Assembly: GCF_000986865.1 (NCBI RefSeq)
Contig: NZ_LAVS01000003.1
Coordinates: 62,001 to 126,000 of the forward strand
Direction of reading: 5' to 3'
DNA: 64,000 nucleotides
Origin: Rheinheimera mesophila
GTDB lineage: Bacteria > Pseudomonadota > Gammaproteobacteria > Enterobacterales > Alteromonadaceae
How positions within the stretch are numbered: the stretch's first letter is position 1; each line of letters opens with the position of its first letter. Position numbers and translations under genes: made by a program. The notes beneath the pieces were generated by a model. That model saw nothing but the letters and a program-made list of their open reading frames with translations. It made no database searches and was not told the origin of the DNA. Below are positions 61,650 to 64,000 of the stretch, one piece after another.

Positions 61650-62555
61650 TTAATATCCTTTTTGCGGGTTAAACCACAGTTCGTGCTCGGACAGCGGTGT
61701 ATCAGGTGTCAGTAATGGATTATGCAGCCTCAGTACAGTGCGGTTTGGTAGATCAGCTTGTTGGATGGCCGCCCCAAAATGTTGAAGGAAAAGCTGCTTC
61801 ATGCTGCCATCTGCTATCGCAATACGTAGTCCATTTTCTATATCCTGTGCCAGTTTAGTATTGTTTTTATTCACAAAAAAATACAGTACAGCAGGGTAAT
61901 ACAGCACCCATTTCGGAGAGGCCATCAAATCTGCCTGTTTAAATGCGACCAGTTCAGCGGGCAATTCGGTGACAGAACGGGGGAAGTAATCGATACGTCT
62001 GGCCTGCAGCATGTTAAACATGCCCTGATAGCTGGCGCTGCTGCTGGTACGAAATCCATTGCTTTGTAGAATGTGATAGTCGGGCCAGTCCAGTCCCTGA
62101 ATTGTTTTTAATGCTTTGAGTTGTGCCTCGTCTTTAAGTTGTAAGAATCGTTGTTCGTCCTGCTGGCGGATCAGCAGCAGGCGCCAGCCAATTAAGCCTC
62201 TGTCTATCGGAATACGTACTGGTCGTAATTGCTGCTCGCGTTCTGGTGAACTCATAGTCCAGACCACATCTATACCCTGGTTCAGTTCGAGCTGACGCAA
62301 GGTTCTGTATTGTGATAATGCAGTCTCGCTGGGCACCGGATTATAGCTTTGTCCTGACTTCTCAAGAGCAAGATGCAACAGCGCTATCGGATAATGGCCC
62401 CTGCTGTCCGCCGCCATCGCTTTTGGCCAGGAATACACCACCTGATGTGGCGTCTGAGCCGCACTGAGGGGCCGCATGACAAACAACAGGACCATCACTA
62501 CAGCACTGAGTTTAATTGGATTGATGTTCAACGACTTTTCACTACATAGCCCCAT
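61650..62555 (-). CDS. Periplasmic solute-binding-like protein paired with the kinase
   Basis: 301 aa. A hydrophobic N-terminus (about 15-33, SAVVMVLLFVMRPLSA) is a signal peptide or anchor. The rest resembles amino-acid-type periplasmic binding proteins (VDVVWTMSSPEREQQLRPV-like and LQARRIDYFPRSVTEL regions). No transporter genes are adjacent; it directly precedes the kinase gene, suggesting a sensing role. The start codon is uncertain because no clear ribosome binding site is seen. Confidence 0.7.
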   Translation of the reverse strand: MGLCSEKSLNINPIKLSAVVMVLLFVMRPLSAAQTPHQVVYSWPKAMAADSRGHYPIALLHLALEKSGQSYNPVPSETALSQYRTLRQLELNQGIDVVWTMSSPEREQQLRPVRIPIDRGLIGWRLLLIRQQDEQRFLQLKDEAQLKALKTIQGLDWPDYHILQSNGFRTSSSASYQGMFNMLQARRIDYFPRSVTELPAELVAFKQADLMASPKWVLYYPAVLYFFVNKNNTKLAQDIENGLRIAIADGSMKQLFLQHFGAAIQQADLPNRTVLRLHNPLLTPDTPLSEHELWFNPQKGY

Positions 62556-62631
62556 TTAGCATCACTATAGGATATTTTTCGACTGAAAAGCAGCTCTAAG
62601 ACTAAGGACTATCACAAGGCAGGTCAAACTC

Positions 62632-62666
62632 TACACCAGCTCTGTGATAAGCCCAGAGCTGGTGTA
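62632..62666 (-). terminator. Hairpin after ompW, probable terminator
   Basis: A 13-bp perfect stem (arms TACACCAGCTCTG and CAGAGCTGGTGTA) with a 9-base loop, starting 6 bases past the ompW stop. The minus-strand tail GAGTTTGACC has a weak T-tract. Confidence 0.6.
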
Positions 62667-62671
62667 CAAGG

Positions 62672-63373
62672 TTAAAATGAGTAGCGTGCTGCCATCATCC
62701 AGACATAAGGATCGATACTGACGTCAACCGATTGGATACTGTTGTTATTCACCAGTACGCGGCCTGTAGTGTCTATATCCATTTTACTGAGCATCAGATG
62801 AGCACTCCAGTGGTCTGCCAGTTTGATATTCATGCCTGCCTGCATGGCCAGTCCCCAGGAGTCTTTTAACTTTAATTCTACTTTGTCCTTTGTGTCTGCC
62901 ACATTTAATGCTTGCAGTGTACTGACTAATTCCCCTGAGACTTTTTCCTTAAAGAAGTTAGTGTAATTCAGACCTACACCAACAAAGGGGTCGAATCTGC
63001 TGTCTCCTACCTCAAAATGATACTGGGCTAGCAGTGTTGGCGGTAAATGTTTAGTCTTGCCCAGCGCCAGTCCGTCTATGGCTGAGCCTTGTACTGTGAC
63101 ATCGTGGCTGAATGGGGTGGCCGCTATCAGTTCCAGCGTCCAGTGTTTATCCAGTTGGTAGTCTATCGTAATGCCCAATTGGGTGTTGGTATTCACTGTG
63201 ACTTCAGTGGAGTTTGCTGGTAAGCCTGCTACAGCCTCTACTGTATTCAGAGGCTTACTGGAGTCTTGAGGGCTGACAGTAATAGCGCCCATATTGACTG
63301 ACCAGTTGGCCAGAGCCGGGGCCGCAGAGGCGGCTAATAATAACGAGGCTATTGTTTTATAACTTGTTTTCAT
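62672..63373 (-). CDS. ompW: OmpW family outer-membrane protein
   Basis: Eight-stranded barrel of 233 aa. Signal peptide about 1-22 (ASAAPALA). Family-type stretches are WSVNMGAITVSPQDSS, NTQLGITIDYQLDKHWTLEL, HLPPTLLAQYHF, DPFVGVGLNYTNFF and a C-terminal DPYVWMMAARYSF ending in Phe. Ligand unknown; OmpW proteins pass small hydrophobic molecules and contribute to stress tolerance. It stands alone between terminators. Confidence 0.92.
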   Translation of the reverse strand: MKTSYKTIASLLLAASAAPALANWSVNMGAITVSPQDSSKPLNTVEAVAGLPANSTEVTVNTNTQLGITIDYQLDKHWTLELIAATPFSHDVTVQGSAIDGLALGKTKHLPPTLLAQYHFEVGDSRFDPFVGVGLNYTNFFKEKVSGELVSTLQALNVADTKDKVELKLKDSWGLAMQAGMNIKLADHWSAHLMLSKMDIDTTGRVLVNNNSIQSVDVSIDPYVWMMAARYSF

Positions 63374-63516
63374 CAGAATGATCCTTAGCTTGAAAAACTG
63401 GCGTCATTCTGCGCTTATGTCGTGGTGAAACTTTGCCCCAGATCAATAGTTGCGATAAAGCTGCCCTCTGTTTAGAGTTTTTATTGATATAAAACAAAAA
63501 ACTGGCGGGCGGGAAT

Positions 63517-63552
63517 TGAAAAAGCAGCCTGAAGAGTTCTGCTCAGGCTGCT
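63517..63552 (-). terminator. Intrinsic terminator after the GNAT gene
   Basis: On the minus strand AGCAGCCTGA, 10-base loop, TCAGGCTGCT, then TTTTCAAT. A 10-bp perfect stem. Confidence 0.8.
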
Positions 63553-63564
63553 CTTTGTGCGGAC

Positions 63565-64000
63565 TCAAGCAATATAGCGGGCTTTTTTATTGTCCTTCAG
63601 TTTGGTCATATCCACCAACACCAGACCATCAACACAGTCGGCAAAGTCGGGATCGATACCAAAAGCCAAAAAGCGCACACCACCGGGTTCAGTCAATTCA
63701 CTGTATTGTTTGTACAAGGTGGGAATACTGACGCCCATATTGGCCAGTAGGTGTTTGAGCTGGACAAAATCCTGGCTGTAGTTATCACCGCTAAAATGCT
63801 GCTGTAACTGGCTCATGGTCTCCATAGGTAATTCATAAGGAATGTTTGGTTCAGCACTGTGTTCCGGGCAGCGGAAATACAGGCTGTAGAAATACACCAT
63901 CAGATCCCGGGCCGCTTTGGGGTAGCTGTTGGATAAACTGACGCCACCAAATAAATAGCGGATCTGCGGGTTTTGCTTTAAGTAAGCCCCTATGCCATAC
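63565..64000 (-). CDS. GNAT-type N-acyltransferase, C-terminal part (cut by window end)
   Basis: At least 144 residues continuing past the window. YLFGGVSLSNSYPKAARDLM and the C-terminal GGVRFLAFGIDPDF...CVDGLVLVDMTKLKD resemble the N-acyl amino acid synthase/OlsB-like GNAT acyltransferase part of proteins that sometimes also carry a PlsC domain. This is a family impression from memory. Whether a PlsC domain is upstream cannot be seen. A terminator follows. Confidence 0.65.
   Translation of the reverse strand, partial: YGIGAYLKQNPQIRYLFGGVSLSNSYPKAARDLMVYFYSLYFRCPEHSAEPNIPYELPMETMSQLQQHFSGDNYSQDFVQLKHLLANMGVSIPTLYKQYSELTEPGGVRFLAFGIDPDFADCVDGLVLVDMTKLKDNKKARYIA

Overview
The window reads as chromosomal core sequence from a gammaproteobacterium of the Alteromonadales/Chromatiaceae type. 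A Rheinheimera- or Alishewanella-like organism fits best, judged from gene order and protein style recognised from memory; no search was run. The evidence is the block mrcA / pilMNOPQ-aroKB-damX-dam / rpe-gph-trpS, the astCAD cluster beside DUF3802, OsmC, speD and prkB, and the long run trmJ-cysE-iscRSUA-hscBA-fdx-ndk-rlmN-pilW-rodZ-ispG-hisS-yfgM-bamB-der followed by xseA/guaBA/tadA/mltF/purL. I saw no tRNA, rRNA, CRISPR array, intact insertion sequence or prophage.

Layout. 1-6.1 kb: penicillin-binding protein 1a (cut by the window edge) diverges from the type IV pilus assembly operon pilMNOPQ. 6.3-14.6 kb: shikimate genes aroK and aroB, damX, dam, then a three-gene minus-strand block (DUF2970 membrane protein, small secreted protein, TorF-type porin) that separates dam from rpe-gph-trpS. 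14.7-24.7 kb: pabA, an HDOD protein, arginine succinyltransferase pathway genes, DUF3802, OsmC-like protein, speD, prkB and a beta-propeller protein. 24.7-29 kb (minus strand): extracellular nuclease, purD, exported methyltransferase-like protein. 29-46.4 kb: translation, Fe-S cluster assembly, isoprenoid and outer-membrane biogenesis genes in one direction. 46.4-49.2 kb: a small accessory pocket (DHFR-like reductase, nucleotidyltransferase-like protein) followed by xseA. 49.4-59.3 kb: guaB-guaA, a PspB-like protein, tadA, mltF, purL. 59.5-64 kb: a PilZ protein facing a histidine kinase/solute-binding-protein pair, OmpW, and the end of a GNAT N-acyltransferase.

Functional themes. Two type IV pilus loci (pilMNOPQ and a pilW fused to LysM domains), purine synthesis (purD, purL, guaB, guaA), envelope growth (PBP1a, DamX, RodZ, BamB, MltF) and iron-sulfur assembly under a clear tandem IscR operator.

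The most noteworthy non-coding signal is a family of imperfect-palindromic repeats matching the ERIC (IRU) element as I remember it. There are three long copies (one with a 55-bp internal insert carrying a terminator), two about 54-bp mini-copies and one end fragment, all in intergenic gaps beside gene ends. Other leads are a PilW-LysM fusion, a dam 3' end overlapping an antisense DUF2970 gene, a 55-residue very basic protein, and a kinase/binding-protein pair with no response regulator. I found no clearly new multi-gene system.
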